Assembly: GCA_032207245.1 (NCBI GenBank)
Contig: CM063498.1
Coordinates: forward strand, 58,335,440-58,399,439
DNA: 64,000 nucleotides
Direction: 5' to 3'
DNA from: Pardosa pseudoannulata
Taxonomy: Eukaryota > Arthropoda > Arachnida > Araneae > Lycosidae
The notes beneath the pieces were generated by a model, which was given only the letters and a program-made list of their open reading frames with translations, had not been told where the DNA came from and ran no database searches. The first letter of the stretch is position 1; each line of letters starts with the position of its first letter. The position numbers were made by a program, and so were the translations under genes. Below, piece after piece: positions 35,786-46,756 of this stretch.

Positions 35786-36797
35786 TGTAACGTACTGGGG
35801 ATATGGTAGACGAAGCCGTCAATGAAACAGGCTAGAAAACTATTTAATCTCGACTAAATATTTTATTCAGATGAATAAGTTATGTACAGCTATGTACAGA
35901 TTCAATAGGATGTTAAATATTCCGGGATCTCGTGCTGAGATGACATTCACACAATAAGGATGCGTGGGATACCGGATACAGTATGGCTAGGGCTTCTAAT
36001 CACTGGAATTGTTCGTTAATTAGTGCCGGTAATAAACGCTGACACTATCACCTCCGAGCTGACGATTAGCACAGTCGGCTTTCACACCAAGGTTCGAAAG
36101 TTCAGAGTGCGTATCACGCTGGGGTTCGTGAAGGGAATCTCGGGATGCAAGACGATCCAAATTTAGAGCAAGGGTCTCTCTCGGCTACTTACTTCTATGC
36201 ACGAAGTAAAAAAATTTAGCAAAATAACGGGAAAAGAATTCTCAAGTCGAAGGTCTACTTCTTAGCAAACAGAGACGCTGGCGGTCTCTAATCAAGCAAA
36301 CTCCAGAAGTGGAGATACGAGCCGTTCTTCTCGAGCTACGAAGGCTCTATCAGGAAGAAGCCTCAAGAAGAAAAAGCCTTTCTCTAGCACTGTCATTCTT
36401 CTTTTATAGCGGCACAGGTTCCCCTTACGCAATTCTTCGGGAAACTCCCAGAACCAGGATGATGCAATCTTGCGTTCACTTCCCGCCTGGATCAGCTGTT
36501 TCGTTTCCATATGTGGCCGAAAAGCCGTCTTCAGATCAGCCGACCCAAACAACTTAATTGCCTTTTTCGTTACTGCTAATGGGCGACAATGTGCACTGTA
36601 ATCCTTTACAATCTTTTCCCAGAGTCTTTCTATTCAACATTCTCACAAAGCTCTAGACGATCTGACTCCAGCATACGGACAGTTTTCAATTAAGTATCAC
36701 ATGTATTTATTTCTACCTGCCGCTAATCGTAAGTGTCCAAGGCGAAAGGTCACCTTCGGGCTCCTCGTTCTTTAGGGTCCTGTAACGGATCGTTACA
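35786..36797 (-). mobile_element. Solo LTR of an LTR retrotransposon (1012 bp)
   Basis: Ends are TGTAACG...CGTTACA, flanked by 4 bp direct repeats AAGG (35782-35785, 36798-36801). Read on the minus strand it contains a TATA box GCTATAAAAG (36410-36401) and downstream an AATAAA (35867-35862), the U3-R-U5 order. No internal coding region, primer-binding site or second LTR is adjacent, so it is a solo LTR. Superfamily cannot be fixed; the 4 bp duplication fits Gypsy-like elements. Overlapping short open frames are shadows. Confidence 0.72.
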
Positions 36798-36866
36798 AAG
36801 GGCACACGATTTTAAAAAATATATATTATTGGCGATATTTTTATAATTCCAAAGATTAAATTAGAT

Positions 36867-37352
36867 CAGTGACTCTCAAGCTTTTATATGCTGCCGTATC
36901 CCTACAAACACGAAATGTGTTCAACACCCCCCTTTGTAAAATTTCTATAATTTAAAATATAGGGAAGGAGAAGTACTAAATTATATAAAACAAAAATGTT
37001 CAAGCAATTTTCTCTAATCAAGATACACACCAAACTTATGTTACTGAGACACGATCAATCAACGCTCAAACGAATGTTGTTAATTAACTATATTTTTTTT
37101 AATATCAGTCCAATTTAACATATGAGAACATAGGGGATGAAAATTTATGGTTCTGGTACCGTCGCGTAAGTTCGTTTTATTACTGATAAAAATTGTGTAA
37201 AATAGATAATAAGTTTATTGGTATTTTTAAAATTAAGTTTGAAGCCCAAAACATGCACACATCGCCCCATTACCGGTCGAAACCAGTTTACTGCCCATCA
37301 GCATCATCCCACCACCCACCGGGGGGCGGTATCGCCCCCTTATGAATCAATG
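36867..37352. mobile_element. hAT-type MITE (486 bp)
   Basis: Left end CAGTGACTCTCAAGC, right end in reverse CATTGATTCATAAGG, flanked by AATTAGAT / ACTTAGAT (36859-36866, 37353-37360; 7 of 8), as expected for a hAT target duplication. Contains a palindromic GGGGGGCGGTATCGCCCCC segment near the right end. Non-coding. Confidence 0.62.
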
Positions 37353-37448
37353 ACTTAGATGAGGCACTATGATCGACCTTTGGAGCTAAGAATATTTAAT
37401 TTCAATATGCATAAGTGTAATCATTCTTTTGCATTTAATATGTCTTAA

Positions 37449-38361
37449 TGTATCCGTCTACGTCCGGAGAACTTTTTTCTTTAAACGTAGAAACTAGTTC
37501 ATGTTTTTACATTTTTAGATTCATTTTTTATATTATCATAGAGAATGGTACTTAAAAATTTATTCATGGAGAAGTGTTTATAAAATTTCTAATAAATAAA
37601 GAAAATTTAGTAAAAAAATCGGGTTTTTTCAAAATGGTCTAATTTTTAAATAAATTAAACTATTTCAATATTTTTTTGATGCAACACATGATGGACTAGT
37701 GAATCGCCTAAAATCTTTGCTTAATCTACATTTGGTAAAAAATTTTGGTCCTTCAAAATCATACACATTGAATTTTTAACGAAGTATCATTACCTTTATA
37801 TCTAACTATGAGTAACATTATTGAAAATTATCCCAATTTAAAGCTTTAAGGTCATTCACTAGTAAATACTATCAAAAGCATTCACAATAATTTTCAACAA
37901 AATATTTTAAGAACGGTTTGAGAAATCACATTTCAAGTTTCAACAGTTTATTAAAAATACTGTTCTTATTTGAAGTTTATGAAAGCAACTTTAAGAATTA
38001 AAAATTAAAATACATGTTAAAAATTCCCAACACTTTCTTGCTTCAAAACTTTCTAATTGCCAAGTTGCTAATTATTAAAAATACTAGAAAAATGTTTAAA
38101 TTTCTTGAAAATTTTAAAAGTTTTGTCCAAAAAATGCTCTTTAAAAGGCTTTAAATTCACAACTTCCGGTTCCGAAGACGCTACTTCCGTTTTGTTTTGA
38201 CAGCTGTCACTGATGTTTAAATAGCTGTAATTTTTCTTTAAAATTCCGTAGAGACAAAACAAAAACAGATTTAGAAGCCTAAAAGTTGAAATTGTACAAT
38301 AAAGAAATAAAAAAAATATGATTTTTGGCAAAAAATGACGTTTTCAACGTAGACGGTTGCC
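37449..38361 (+). mobile_element. TTAA-flanked DNA element, copy B
   Basis: Left TTAA at 37445-37448 and end TGTATCCGTCTACGTC; right end in reverse GGCAACCGTCTACGTTGAAA with a mutated TTAA. Similar along its length to copies A and C. It has CTTCCGGTTCCGAAG and ACAGCTGTCA internally. No coding capacity. Confidence 0.75.
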
Positions 38362-39033
38362 TTTATATTTCTGTCATATTTGTATACAGTTTGTAAATAG
38401 TTTTTTATCAGTTAAAATACATGTACTTTTTTATATGTGATGGGTTTTTATCTCATTCCTTTTACCCCTATAATTTTATGGTATAGAGCAGAACAAAATT
38501 GTTAATTTTATATTAATAATCTTAATGTATGCAATGATAAAAGACGTAAACTTTACGGAAAAAAGCGTTATTTCTACGTTTTCTTCCATATTTTTACTGC
38601 AGAGATATAAATTACGTATAAAGATATATTTACAAAAATTATCTCGAAATGACTAATAAATACCCCATTAAAAAAATAATTTTTATCGCGTCAACGCCGG
38701 TCGCAGTCGAAAATAACTAACAAATAGTGGAGGAAGATGATAACGAAAAAAGGCGTTTATGACATCTTCAAAGATAAATATTCCTAGGAAGAGAAACGGG
38801 CTGTTGCAACGTATCTGCAACAGCTCGTTCCAGAATTTACAGATATTGAACATGGAGGGTGATATCTTGGCGAATATCCTCTTGGGAAAGAATCACAGAC
38901 ATCTGCAGGCTCGCCAACAAGAATTAAGAAATCCTGCAGTGTGGATAGAGCCGGATAAATCCATTTTTATACCCTAGAGATTTTTTTCTAACCAGGTCCC
39001 CCTCCCCCTCTCACACAAGGAATAGAACACACA

Positions 39034-39036
<3 letters not shown>
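38362..39036. other. Intergenic, nothing recognised
   Basis: Contains a short palindrome GCTGTTGCA/TGCAACAGC (about 38810-38834) and a 72-codon open frame that I do not recognise and do not call. Confidence 0.35.

Positions 39037-39109
<73 letters not shown>
39037..39109. repeat. (AT)n(GT)n microsatellite
   Basis: AT tract to 39078, then GT tract. Confidence 0.95.
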
Positions 39110-39110
<1 letters not shown>

Positions 39111-39419
39111 TTTATTCCCACGGTGGAAAAGATGCACAAAAGCTTAACTAAAATTAACTTATTTAATTAAACTATTTACAAATTATATACAGAATAGATG
39201 GTGTCTAGGGACAATTAAAATAAAACTGGACATCAGGGCCCGTCTTAGCGATTAATCGGTCATCGAGAAGTGCCGTCTGCACTTGTTACCGTCTAACTCG
39301 CGTCTCTAGAGAGTAAATCAAAATGTTCGTTTTTCGCTTGTAGTTTCCGCAGGGTTGAGTTGTTCTTCACTTCTACATCTTCGCTTGCTCGGAGTAAATT
39401 CACCTCGCTGAGCATTGCA

Positions 39420-39422
<3 letters not shown>

Positions 39423-39501
<79 letters not shown>

Positions 39502-39577
39502 CATGTATACATATATATACATTATATATATAATACATATATATATGTATATATATACATATGTATATATATACATT

Positions 39578-39619
<42 letters not shown>
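39423..39619. repeat. (CT)n and long (TA)n-rich simple repeat
   Basis: CT tract 39423-39459, followed by TA-rich sequence interspersed with TACA/TGTA; several open frames here are purely repeat translations. Confidence 0.92.
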
Positions 39620-39623
<4 letters not shown>

Positions 39624-39874
39624 GAAAATTCTTGTGAGGGGTTTTGAGAACTTAAATCAAGGGCTAAAAATTCCCTCGTCATTTTGCATTCCCCTTTTTA
39701 ACCCCTAACCTAAATTGACCACTGGGGCAACAGTTTACGCCCTCAGAGAAGGGGTCTGACTTATAACTCTACATGGCCCTAGAATTATGAAATTTAGGAA
39801 ATTTTGAAATAAAAAGGAGATACATGCTGTCGGAGGCAAATATTTTCTCACAGATGTTGACCCAGGTGTTACGG

Positions 39875-39877
<3 letters not shown>

Positions 39878-39966
<89 letters not shown>
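39878..39966. repeat. (TA)n microsatellite
   Basis: 89 bp of TA dinucleotides. Confidence 0.95.
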
Positions 39967-39969
<3 letters not shown>

Positions 39970-40015
39970 CTTGGTGAGTTTCGTAAATAGTTTTTTTCAC
40001 GTTTTAATACTGAGA

Positions 40016-40184
40016 TTTTGATCGGTTCCAAGTTCTACGATCTACATTTTACAACACGAGGGCCAGCGTGAACGGGACCTACTGCTTAAAGTCGATTCCA
40101 AACATCCTTGCCACCGTGGGATTCAAACTCACGAACTCCGGTACATAAGATCGGTGCCTTAACTATTCGGCCATCGTTCGGCAC
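40016..40184 (-). mobile_element. tRNA-SINE family 1 with 14 bp target duplication
   Basis: Minus-strand copy (ATTCGGCCATCGTTCGGCAC on plus at its head). Flanked by TTTTAATACTGAGA (40002-40015) and TTTTAATATTGAGA (40185-40198), 13 of 14 identical. An internal deletion shortens the core (GATTCCAAACATCCTTGCC). Confidence 0.85.
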
Positions 40185-40198
40185 TTTTAATATTGAGA

Positions 40199-40804
40199 AG
40201 GATCACTTGGCAAAGTTAAATATGCATGCAGTAATATTTCTATATGTATGATATATACTATTTGATTTCTTGTTTTATTTCAATAAAACTGTCTAGAATA
40301 ATTAAGGATTCAAGAAATCTTATTTTGACAAAAGGCGTTATAGATTCAACTATCTCATTTATGTGGTGCCTACATTTATATTAATCGTTCATATTTATTT
40401 ATTTTCTTTTTTTCAAGCAATGCGTTCTTGTAATTTACTGCAAGCTGAATTTTTTTTATATGGGGCAATTCTGATTTCTACATAATTGCAATAGTTATAA
40501 CGAGGAACAAGTTGTTATCTTATAAAGGTTTATTTTATAAAGATTTTTTTGTTGTTTTTGTTCGGTATTCACAAAAATAAAAAATTCTTTTCTAAAGGTA
40601 AGTTTCTAGAAAAGTAATTTTATTATTATTATTATTTTGCAGATTAGTAAGTTTAATTGCATGCGATGCAATTATTTGTGTAAATAATTCCGTTGGTTAC
40701 TTTTTTGATTAGTCACGATTTTTTTAATCATTTTTTTCTTTTTTTCTTTCTTTTTTCACTATTTTCGCAATCAGTTTCTTGGTGGGAACACTGTTTCATG
40801 AATT
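40199..40804. other. Intergenic, nothing recognised
   Basis: AT-rich spacer between the SINE and TTAA copy C. Confidence 0.35.
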
Positions 40805-40808
40805 TTAA

Positions 40809-41728
40809 GGTATCCGTCTACGTTCGGAGAACTTTTCTCTTTAAACATAGAAACTAGTTCATGTTTTTTTACATTTATTTTTCATATTATCATAGATAAT
40901 TGCACTTAAACTTATTTTTAAGTTTTTATAAAATGTCTAATAAATAAAGAAAATTTAGTAAAAAAATCGGGTTTTTTCAAAAGGTCTAATTTTTTAATAA
41001 ATTATTTCAATATTTTTTATGCAACACATTTCTTATATACTGGACTAATGAATGACCTAAAATCTTTGCTTAATTTACATTTGGTAAAAAATTTTGGTCC
41101 TTCAAAATATACACATTGAATTTTTAACGAATTTTCATTACCTTTATAGCTAACTGTGAGTGTAACATCATTAAAAATTATCCAAATTCTAAGCTTTTAG
41201 GTCATTTACTAGTAAGTGCTATCAAAAGCATTCATTATAATTTTCAACAAAATATTTTAAGAATTTTTTTGAGAAATCACATTTCAAGTTTCACCATTTT
41301 ATAAAAAAAAATATCGTTCTGAGAAAAACACGTTTGAAGTTTGTGAGAGCATTTTTAACTACTAAAAATTTAAAATACATGTTTAAAATTCCCCCCACTT
41401 ATATGTCACTCCTTCACATTTTTCAACTTTGGCATATTTTTTCGTACCAGAAAAATGTTTAAACTAGTCTTGATGGAAATTTAAGTTTTGTTCAAAAAAT
41501 GCTCTTTAAAACGCTTTAAATTCACAACTTCCGGTTTCGAAGTCGCTACTTCCATTTGTTTTGACAACTGTCACGGATGTTTAAATTGCTGCAACTTTTC
41601 TTTAAAATGCCGTAGAGACAAAACAAAAACAGATTTAGAAGCCTAAAAGTTGAAATTTTACAACAGAGAAATGAAAAAAATTATGAATTTTGGCAAAAAA
41701 AGACGTTTTTAACTTAGACACAGATAGC
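40809..41728 (+). mobile_element. TTAA-flanked DNA element, copy C
   Basis: TTAA at 40805-40808 and 41729-41732; left end GGTATCCGTCTACGTTCGGA, right end in reverse GCTATCTGTGTCTAAGTT. Same orientation as copy B, which lies 2.4 kb upstream. Contains a local divergent patch at about 41400-41450. Non-coding. Confidence 0.75.
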
Positions 41729-42023
41729 TTAACCTCTGCGTTAGTGGGAGATGTGGACTAGGTGTAAATTAGCAGCGTAGCGTAGGAAGTACAAAGGGGA
41801 AATCAACCAGGGAGGTATGTTGCTAGGATCGGCAAAATCCTAACTAATTCAACTAGTTGAATTAAAGGAGACCTACGATAAAATTTTTCCTTTAAAAAAT
41901 TGTTATCTTGTGTACATAACAGGAGAGATAAAATTATTCCTTAAAAAAAGTATATTTTTAGTATTTGAAAGGTGATGATAAAAATGAATTTATTCGGGGA
42001 AAAAATGTTTATTACAGTGGACT

Positions 42024-42449
42024 GGGGGGTGTGGCAGTGATTCACCTCAGCGGCGCAGCTCTGGAGATGAGCCACAGGGTGTTGTACTACGGTACTTCAC
42101 CTAGGACAGCTATCAGCCTCCTCGTGGCGCTCCCTGGTAACTAGGAGTGTCCCTCCTAGGCCAATGATAGCCGTCTGCAACCTCAAGGGGTATACCTCCT
42201 TTAGGTATACTCGGGTTTCACGAACCCGGGGTTTCCTGAGTGATCCTTCTCTTCCGACTTCCCTGGTAGTCCAGAACTTACTGTTGTAGTATTGTTCCTT
42301 ACTGGGGTCGTCTACATTAATTTCGAGCCATGACGGAGCCTCGCGTAGGTCAGCAGCAGCTATGTAGCTGTTGTGGTTGCTGTTGTGGCGACTGGTCTAC
42401 AGTATTGCTGCTGTATGGGCTAAAGTGCCTGGGTCAGCTTGGGAATTCC
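42024..42449. mobile_element. GC-rich retroposon insert with 13 bp target duplication
   Basis: A 426 bp insert splits the left inverted repeat of the pogo-like element and is flanked by perfect 13 bp copies of ATTACAGTGGACT (42011-42023, 42450-42462). It starts GGGGGGTGTGGCAGTGATTC, has balanced base composition and contains GCTGTTGTGG-type repeats late. No poly(A) tail and no protein; it may be a LINE 5'-UTR fragment or an unrecognised SINE. Confidence 0.72.
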
Positions 42450-43514
42450 ATTACAGTGGACTCCACTTAATGTGATCAGTTTGGGTCACCGTGATTTTGA
42501 TAAGAATAACCGATTGATAACAATAAACGATATGCAAAATTAGATAAATTCCCCTCCCTTTAATTACCACGTACTAAATTTCAAAACAAATTGAAAAAAC
42601 ACACCTTATATTTATATACTGTATATTATCCTTTAAAACATAAGAATTGTATGCATAATTAAAAAAGTTATTAATTGTTCACTGTCGACAATGTTTTCTA
42701 AGAAGCTCATTGATAAATTGTTCGTAATCATAATCAACTTGTCATAACGATTTAAAATTTCTGTCTTTTGTTATTGTTAAATCATTTCGCTTTCTGGCTT
42801 CCATATCGACAAGGCACAAAATGTGAATACGCTCCTTCTCAGTTCCGATAATAATGTGTTGCCTTCTGCTTATCTGACAACCACTGACCACCAGTAGAAT
42901 GTGCGTATTTCTGAAAAAGTCCAGAAACGTGTAATCTTCCACTCCTTTGTCATTCTCCATTTCCCTATGTTGAAGAAGAGAATTCTCGGAAATTCAAACA
43001 ACAGGTAAGGGAAAGAAAAGACTGGGTTCCTTCTGAATATATTGTGAATATTCCTTTGCCAGTTAAAATGAAGTTCGAAAACTGATCCCATTAACCGATG
43101 TAACGATCACATAAAGTCATAATTTTAACATACAAGTGAATAGAGAAAATCGGGACCAAGTGATTTCGATAACAATAAGCGATTGATAACATGAACCGCG
43201 ATTACATTAACCCTTTGAAGGTCACAAACATAAATTCTTTTGAATTTAATGAAATTAGTTTATAAATGTTATATATGAACATCATGAATGTGAAATATCT
43301 GAAAATTTCTCTAAACATTCCTTATAGGGGTATACCTTATAGGACCTCCTACACCTTACCCTGCTATACCCTCCTATACCTGATAGGTTTATACTTTATA
43401 GGTATAGGATGGTTTGAGAGATAGTTTAACTGACAAACACATCCCCTTGTACAGTGTGAATATAATACTTTTTAAAATTTTAATTTTATCGGAAGAACAA
43501 CAATTAAGTATCCT

Positions 43515-43798
43515 TAAAATAGTACAATAAATAAATAGCTTAACAAATAGTATAATAAATAAATAGTTTAACAAATAGTACAATAAATAAATAGCTTAAC
43601 AAATAGTGCATTAAATAAATAGCTTAACTAATAGTATAATAAATAAGTAGTTTAACAAATAGTACAATAAATAAATAGCTTAACAAATAGTACAATAAAT
43701 AAATAGCTTAACTAATAGTATAATAAACAAACAGTTTAACAAACAGTATAAAAATTAAAAAGATAAACGCATAGTATAATAAATAAATAGCTTAAAAA
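43515..43798. repeat. 28 bp minisatellite, ~10 copies
   Basis: Unit approximately ACAATAAATAAATAGCTTAA plus CAAATAGT, with alternating variants (CAAT/TAAT, GCTTAAC/GTTTAAC). It abuts the Helitron start at 43804. The unit is not a multiple of 3 and the frames across it are shadows. Confidence 0.88.
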
Positions 43799-43803
43799 TA
43801 GTA

Positions 43804-44791
43804 TCCCCTATATAATAATAGCCAAAGGGCCTTACTCTGGGAGTTGCGGTTCGTACCGAACGTTCGTTGTGACGTCACCTTGACGTCAGATTGCGGAAAT
43901 TTTGACAGCAAACGATATTTTGGTGCTCTGGGGGTTACATGTGGAAAGTTACCAATAGTTTAGGTTGCTGTAAATTTCCGCATGTAATCCCCAGAGTACC
44001 GAAGTATCGTTTGCTCTCAAAATTTCCGCAATCTGACGTCAAGGTGACGTCACAACGAACGTTCGGTACGAACCGCAACTCCCAGAGTAAGGGCTTAAGT
44101 TATCTATCTGTCTGTCCTCAAATTTATGAAGCGGTTGGACCTGGAACGAATAGATGCATTCATTTGATTCTTGATGAGTTAATGTTTGCAAAATTAAGTC
44201 CCCCTTTTTGATAGTTTAATGCCATTATTTCAAGCCGTATTTTCCCCGGTTAAGAGCAGGCGATTAAATTCATCAATTTATTACATAATAAGTAGATGAA
44301 AATAACTTCTTTTCTGGCATTATGACGTCATTCCTTTAACCATCTCATTTTATCATTTCTTATTTTAAATTATTTAAATATCGTCTGCCTTATTTTCATA
44401 CGTTTTATCAATGAACTTAGATATGACGTAAACAGTTTTATTTTCTATTTGGCTTAAATAATAGATTAGGTACATATGTGATAATGTTAAATTTAATCAT
44501 CGATTATTTAAAGTTGCAATGATAATTTTATCACCGGTATTAGCAACAAATTCTATCAATCTCCAGGATGTAATAGAAATGATAGTTTCATTCCTTTACT
44601 TCCATTAATTACTGTAGAAAAAAAAATTGGAAAGAACTAGAGGAGTATGAAGATGAACAAACTATTGAGCTTGTACCAGATAATTGTCAGCCAAAAAACA
44701 AACCATTTTTTTACCAGCCTCATAGGGTACTTTACAATTCTGGAAAATTAAATATTTCACTGATCCTGGCATATGACGGGCTATATGCTAG
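43804..44791 (+). mobile_element. Helitron family B inside the pogo-like element
   Basis: Starts A|TCCCCTATATAATAATAGCC, ends in hairpin-like CTGGCATATGACGGG, TATATGCTAG and T. Interior matches 23551-24202 and, in reverse, 50271-51079. The foldback element at 43830-44092 is inserted just after the 5' end, between AATAGCC and TAAGTTATC. Confidence 0.75.
43830..44092. mobile_element. Foldback (long-inverted-repeat) MITE inside a Helitron
   Basis: The outer 88 bp arms (43830-43917 and 44005-44092) are inverted repeats with one mismatch, beginning CCTTACTCTGGGAGTTGCGG. The next ~29 bp inward (TTGGTGCTCTGGGGGTTACA region) also pair, with four transitions, leaving a ~30 nt loop. Superfamily unknown; no clear target duplication. 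It is absent from the three related Helitrons, so it is an insertion. Confidence 0.82.
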
Positions 44792-45103
44792 TAATAAATA
44801 AATAACAACATATTTATAAGTGTTGTTTGGTAGATACTTTTATTTTTCTCACTTATGACTTAAGTGAGACAAATCGAATTACTGAATTTTCAGGTAAGGC
44901 AAGTTTAATTATATATATTTCAAAAGAAAAAAATAAATTAAATATAGTGCTATCATATGTTAAGGTTTAAATTGTAAAAAACAAAAAGAAATCGAAAAAA
45001 ATCATTCATATGTCTCCAAAAAGTAAAGAAAAAATTAAGATATTTAAATGTGGTCTCACTGCGAAACCACTGTCCGCTAAAGGGTTAAGCGGATTCCACT
45101 GTA

Positions 45104-45571
45104 TATTGCTTAAGGAATTAATTCCTCAATGACGCTTCACTGTTTGTCTTAACGACGGGAGATCTAAATTATTGTTTATTTACTTTAAAAAAATAGGCTT
45201 TCCATTCATTGAGTTTTTCTGAAGTGTTTGTCGGAAGATTTATTTCTCATGAAGTCGAGGTCGCAATTAGCCGCAATGAAGGCGAACTTAATCGGCGCAG
45301 AGGATTTAAATGCGAGCGGAACGGAAACATTGTTTGGAAAGTGTATCGATAAAAAAGATGTGTTTTGTGACGTTCATTGACAGCGAAAGATTTCCTGTTC
45401 GCATGCCATTCTTTATTTAGCCAACAGCTGGGGCTCTGACGGAGGAGACTAGCAATAAATAATACACAGCAATATCACCACTTCTTTCGCTTTCTCGACA
45501 CCGGAGTTCAACGATCCGCGAAATCAGACACAATCCAATTGGGAGCTGGAAGTGCTTTTTTCCGATACTGA
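45104..45571. other. Intergenic, nothing recognised
   Basis: Moderately GC-rich unique-looking DNA before the nested stack. Confidence 0.35.
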
Positions 45572-45690
45572 TCTATATCTACGCTTATAAAATCAGATGT
45601 GTGTATGAACGTATGTTCGCCCTGCATTCCTACATGGCTCTACAGATCCTGATGAAATTTTGCACGGTGATTCAGGTTAATCCTTGGAAG
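45572..45690 (+). mobile_element. Helitron-like 5' fragment
   Basis: A|TCTATATCTACGCTTATAAAA followed by GATGTGTGTATGAACGTATG and CCTGATGAAATTTTGCACGG resembles the 5' part of short Helitrons and shares GATGAAATTTTG with 29103. Its 3' end was not found beyond the nested insertions. Confidence 0.4.
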
Positions 45691-45866
45691 GTTTAACCCA
45701 GGGGTGAGCAAATACTTTTAAGCGCGGGCCAAAATGAAATTTTCAAAATATCTCCCAGGCCGGAGGACTATACCACGTACGCTGTGCACACGCGAATGAT
45801 TTGGGTGGAGTTTTTTCAGTGGCCAAGAAATTTTTTTGACAAAAAACACTATAAGTATCATTTTAA

Positions 45867-46756
45867 CCCATATTGTACCACACCAACTAAATATTTCTGA
45901 AAATTTTTAAAACTTTATCCATAACATTAATATGGTGTAACTAAGCATATAAAACCAAAATTTTAAAATAATTTTTTATTTTTTAAGTAATTAGCTGTAC
46001 TATAATTAGGCCAACGGTCCAATACACTACTAAAATGTAACAAGTACCACTTACATTGCATTAGGCTGATTCATAGGTGAAATTTGGGAAAACATTTAAA
46101 GCAAAGTTCAACATTACATTTTAAGCACACTGTTGTTGCTTTTCTTTTGCAGTTCTTGAACTGGTATTTTTGATAAGGGGTAATAGAAAAAGGATATCCG
46201 TTGTAGGATGCTAATACCCAAAATTTATATCCAAATTTTACAGGTTTATTTTTTATGAACATCTTGCAACTGTGCCTTCCAAAATATTTTACCATTCTTT
46301 CATCGATGCTGAGATTTTCAGAAAATGTACCAGATTGCTTCAAGGTTATGCTGATTTTGTCATAAAAAGGTCGAATTCTACAATAACGATCTTGCGGATC
46401 AATTGAAGAATCATCGCTAAAATGGATAAAGTGTTTGTTGTCATAATACCGTTTTCTGGACCTACCGTTACTCACTAATGTAGTGCCAATGTCTGTAATA
46501 CTACAAGTAACCTCCACTGTGTTTTAAAAATAATAATGAATATAAAATTAAAGATTAAAAAATAACAACTTTTAAGGGGTTGCTAAAAATATATTTTACA
46601 ATACAATTTATTTTGATTTCTCAGTTTTTTTGTTACTGTGATAAAGTGTGTCTATTTTAAAGGTCTTAAAATAAAATCCACTCAAATGTTTATAACTTTA
46701 TTAATAAATGGAATTCTATTTGCTGTCCTGTTTATAGGACAGCGGTCCAATATGGG
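45867..46756 (-). mobile_element. piggyBac element 2, internally deleted, inside hAT 1
   Basis: TTAA at 45863-45866 and 46757-46760; ends CCCATATTGTACCAC and, in reverse, CCCATATTGGACCGC. A subterminal palindrome GTCCTGTTTATAGGAC lies near the right end. Contains the transposase remnant 46071-46517. Confidence 0.88.
46071..46517 (-). pseudogene. piggyBac transposase remnant with internal deletion
   Basis: A 148-codon open frame against ~550-600 residues for the family. Residues 60-102 (around LSIDERMVKYFGRHS and KPVKFGYKFWVL) match the piggyBac DDE segment; D72 would be one of the catalytic aspartates. After SITPYQ the sequence jumps directly to the C-terminal Cys-rich domain (C123, C131, C134, C139, C142, ending FPKFHL), so the segment with the other two aspartates is deleted in frame. 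The frame opens at a GTG; the first in-frame ATG is residue 75. It cannot encode an active transposase. Confidence 0.85.

Larger units (their letters stand above)
42015..45101. mobile_element. pogo/Tigger-like DNA transposon carrying nested insertions
   Basis: The left end CAGTGGACTCCACTTAA (interrupted after CAGTGGACT and resumed at 42454) and right end CAGTGGAATCCGCTTAA (reverse of 45101) form inverted repeats next to TA dinucleotides (42013-42014, 45102-45103), the pogo/Tigger pattern. Own sequence is about 1.66 kb once the retroposon (42024-42449) and Helitron (43804-44791) are removed. A minus-strand frame at about 42742-42800 reads MEARKRNDLTI, faintly like a CENP-B-type N-terminus, but no transposase catalytic region remains. 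Subterminal GATTGATAAC blocks repeat directly at 42512 and 43171. Confidence 0.62.

Noticed and set aside
36292..36557. Open frames of 86 and 82 codons on opposite strands
   Set aside because: They lie in the promoter part of the solo LTR at 35786-36797 and overlap each other; no protein family seen.
39318..40031. Several open frames on both strands rich in Tyr-Ile repeats
   Set aside because: They are translations of (TA)n and (CT)n microsatellites.
43320..43415. CCTATACC/TATAGG-rich patch resembling a tandem repeat
   Set aside because: Units are irregular and no consistent period could be defined.
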